Of a stretch of 64,000 nucleotides of DNA, positions 62,790-64,000 are shown piece by piece. Below the pieces are notes generated by a model. It did no database searches. It saw only the letters and a list, made by a program, of their open reading frames with translations, and was not told where the DNA came from. Within the stretch, counting starts at the first letter, position 1; every line of letters starts with the position of its first letter. The translations under genes were made by a program, and so were the position numbers. This DNA is from RPQJ01 sp963823535 (lineage in GTDB: Bacteria > Pseudomonadota > Gammaproteobacteria > Steroidobacterales > Steroidobacteraceae), in the NCBI GenBank assembly GCA_963823535.1, contig CAWGLZ010000001.1, forward strand, positions 310,001-374,000. The letters are read 5' to 3'.

Positions 62790-64000
62790 ATGGCCGACTA
62801 CAAGACCACCCTCAACCTGCCAGCGACCGATTTCCCGATGAAGGCGGACCTCGCCCGTCGCGAACCCGAGATGCTCGCCTGGTGGGAGCAGCAGTCGACC
62901 TACCCGAAGCTGCGCAGCCTCGCGAAGGGCCGTCCACCCTTCATCCTGCACGACGGTCCGCCGTACGCGAACGGCGCGATCCACATCGGCCACGCGGTCA
63001 ACAAGGTGCTGAAGGACATCATCGTCAAGTCGCGGACGCTCGACGGGTACGACTCGCCGTACGTTCCGGGCTGGGACTGCCACGGTCTTCCGATCGAGCA
63101 CCAGGTCGAGAAGGCGGGCGGCAAGGAGACGCGGGCGCTCGACGCCCGGGCGTTCCGGCAGGCCTGCCGCGAATATGCACTCGCACAGGTGGACGTCCAG
63201 CGGGCCGACTTCGTGCGCCTCGGCGTCATGGGCGACTGGGACAATCCCTACCTCACGCTGCAGCCGCGCTACGAGGCGGAACAGCTGCACGCGTTTGCGC
63301 AGATCATCCGCAACGGCCACCTCTACAAGGGCTACAAGCCCGTGCACTGGTGCCTCGATTGCCGGTCTGCGCTGGCCGAGGCCGAGGTCGAGTACGAGGA
63401 GCGAACGTCGCCGTCGATCGACGTGCGCTTCGAGGTCGTCGAGCGGGACGATCTCGCACGGCGACTGGGGTCCGCGGACTTGCCGGCGCATCGCGCCAGC
63501 GTCGTCATCTGGACGACCACGCCGTGGACGCTGCCCGCGAACCAGGCGGTCGCATTGCATCCGGAATTCGATTATTCGCTGCTCGCGATCGAGTCGTCGT
63601 CGGGTGCGGAACTCGTGCTGCTGGCCACGGAACTCGCGGCCCCGGTGCTGCAGCGGGCCGGCGCGACGCAGTCGCGCGAGGTGGCGCGGGTCAAGGGGGC
63701 GGCCCTCGAGGGCCTGCGGCTGCGCCACCCGTTCTACGACCGCGAGGTGCCGGTCATCCTCGGCGACCACGTGACGCTCGAGAGCGGCACGGGCGCCGTC
63801 CACACGGCCCCGGGTCACGGCCAGGAAGACTTCATCATCGGCCAGCGCTATGGCCTGGCCGTGGACAACCCGGTCGGCGGGGACGGGCGCTTCCTGCCCG
63901 CCACGCAGCTCTTCGCGGGCGAGAAGGTCTTCGATGCGAACAAGCACGTGGTGGAGGTGCTGGCCGAGCGCGGCGCGCTGCTGCACCACGAGCCGTTCCG
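62790..64000 (+). CDS. ileS: Isoleucyl-tRNA synthetase, 3' truncated by window
   Basis: The first 403 residues are present. HIGH-type motif GPPYANGAIHIGHAVNKVLK (~56-75), WDCHGLPIEHQVEK, zinc-site-like HWCLDCRSALAE, and the editing domain with VVIWTTTPWTLPANQAVA and GTGAVHTAPGHGQEDF. Attaches Ile to tRNA and edits Val. The KMSKS motif lies beyond the edge. Confidence 0.97.
   Translation, partial: MADYKTTLNLPATDFPMKADLARREPEMLAWWEQQSTYPKLRSLAKGRPPFILHDGPPYANGAIHIGHAVNKVLKDIIVKSRTLDGYDSPYVPGWDCHGLPIEHQVEKAGGKETRALDARAFRQACREYALAQVDVQRADFVRLGVMGDWDNPYLTLQPRYEAEQLHAFAQIIRNGHLYKGYKPVHWCLDCRSALAEAEVEYEERTSPSIDVRFEVVERDDLARRLGSADLPAHRASVVIWTTTPWTLPANQAVALHPEFDYSLLAIESSSGAELVLLATELAAPVLQRAGATQSREVARVKGAALEGLRLRHPFYDREVPVILGDHVTLESGTGAVHTAPGHGQEDFIIGQRYGLAVDNPVGGDGRFLPATQLFAGEKVFDANKHVVEVLAERGALLHHEPF

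Overview
The window is very GC-rich DNA, gene-dense on both strands, and most likely comes from a gammaproteobacterium. The evidence is conserved housekeeping order: ispB divergent from rplU-rpmA, then obgE, and rpsT divergent from murJ, then ribF and ileS. A PEP-CTERM protein, a CCA-encoding tRNA-Pro(CGG), a MarC protein, a PlpD-like patatin and a homospermidine synthase fit a free-living or biofilm-forming member. No phage, IS element, CRISPR array or rRNA was seen. I cannot name the genus.

Layout. 1-5.5 kb: the end of a LamG-domain protein, a Tat-exported DUF1501-like protein, a zinc-ribbon methyltransferase and apbE. 5.5-35.9 kb is the distinctive part: three consecutive transcription units, each preceded by a class I cyclic-di-GMP (GEMM-I) riboswitch. 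Units A (5.6-14.9 kb) and B (15.0-24.9 kb) are paralogous. Each encodes an exported coiled-coil protein, a ~630-residue TPR protein, a ~1050-residue TPR protein, a small exported protein with a GNxExPKxxxIVPWK motif, one TolQ/ExbB, two ExbD/TolR and a TonB-like protein with an AgmX/PglI-type C-terminal domain. This gene set resembles the core of the Myxococcus Agl-Glt trans-envelope machine. Unit C (25.0-35.9 kb) encodes a giant exported DUF11-repeat protein and a ~1690-residue outer-membrane protein with three OmpA-like domains and a predicted beta-barrel. My working model is a c-di-GMP-controlled, proton-driven envelope machine in two versions, plus a surface/outer-membrane module under the same signal.

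35.9-53.6 kb: a TonB-dependent receptor, a PlpD-like type Vd patatin, a small kinase with an isoprenylcysteine-methyltransferase-like protein, MarC, a SYLF protein, an exported NTF2-like protein, a CaiB/BaiF CoA-transferase, PEP carboxylase, an H1-like basic protein, a NUDIX hydrolase, homospermidine synthase and a CNNM/CorC protein. 53.6-54.8 kb: a PEP-CTERM gene behind a sigma-54-type promoter. 54.9-64 kb: tRNA-Pro and the housekeeping block, with ileS cut by the window end.

Caution. At least seven reading-frame breaks occur in otherwise intact genes between 1 and 35 kb. Each is repaired by deleting one base, so they look more like insertion errors than gene decay. Where a gene spans such a break I give the span of the repaired gene.
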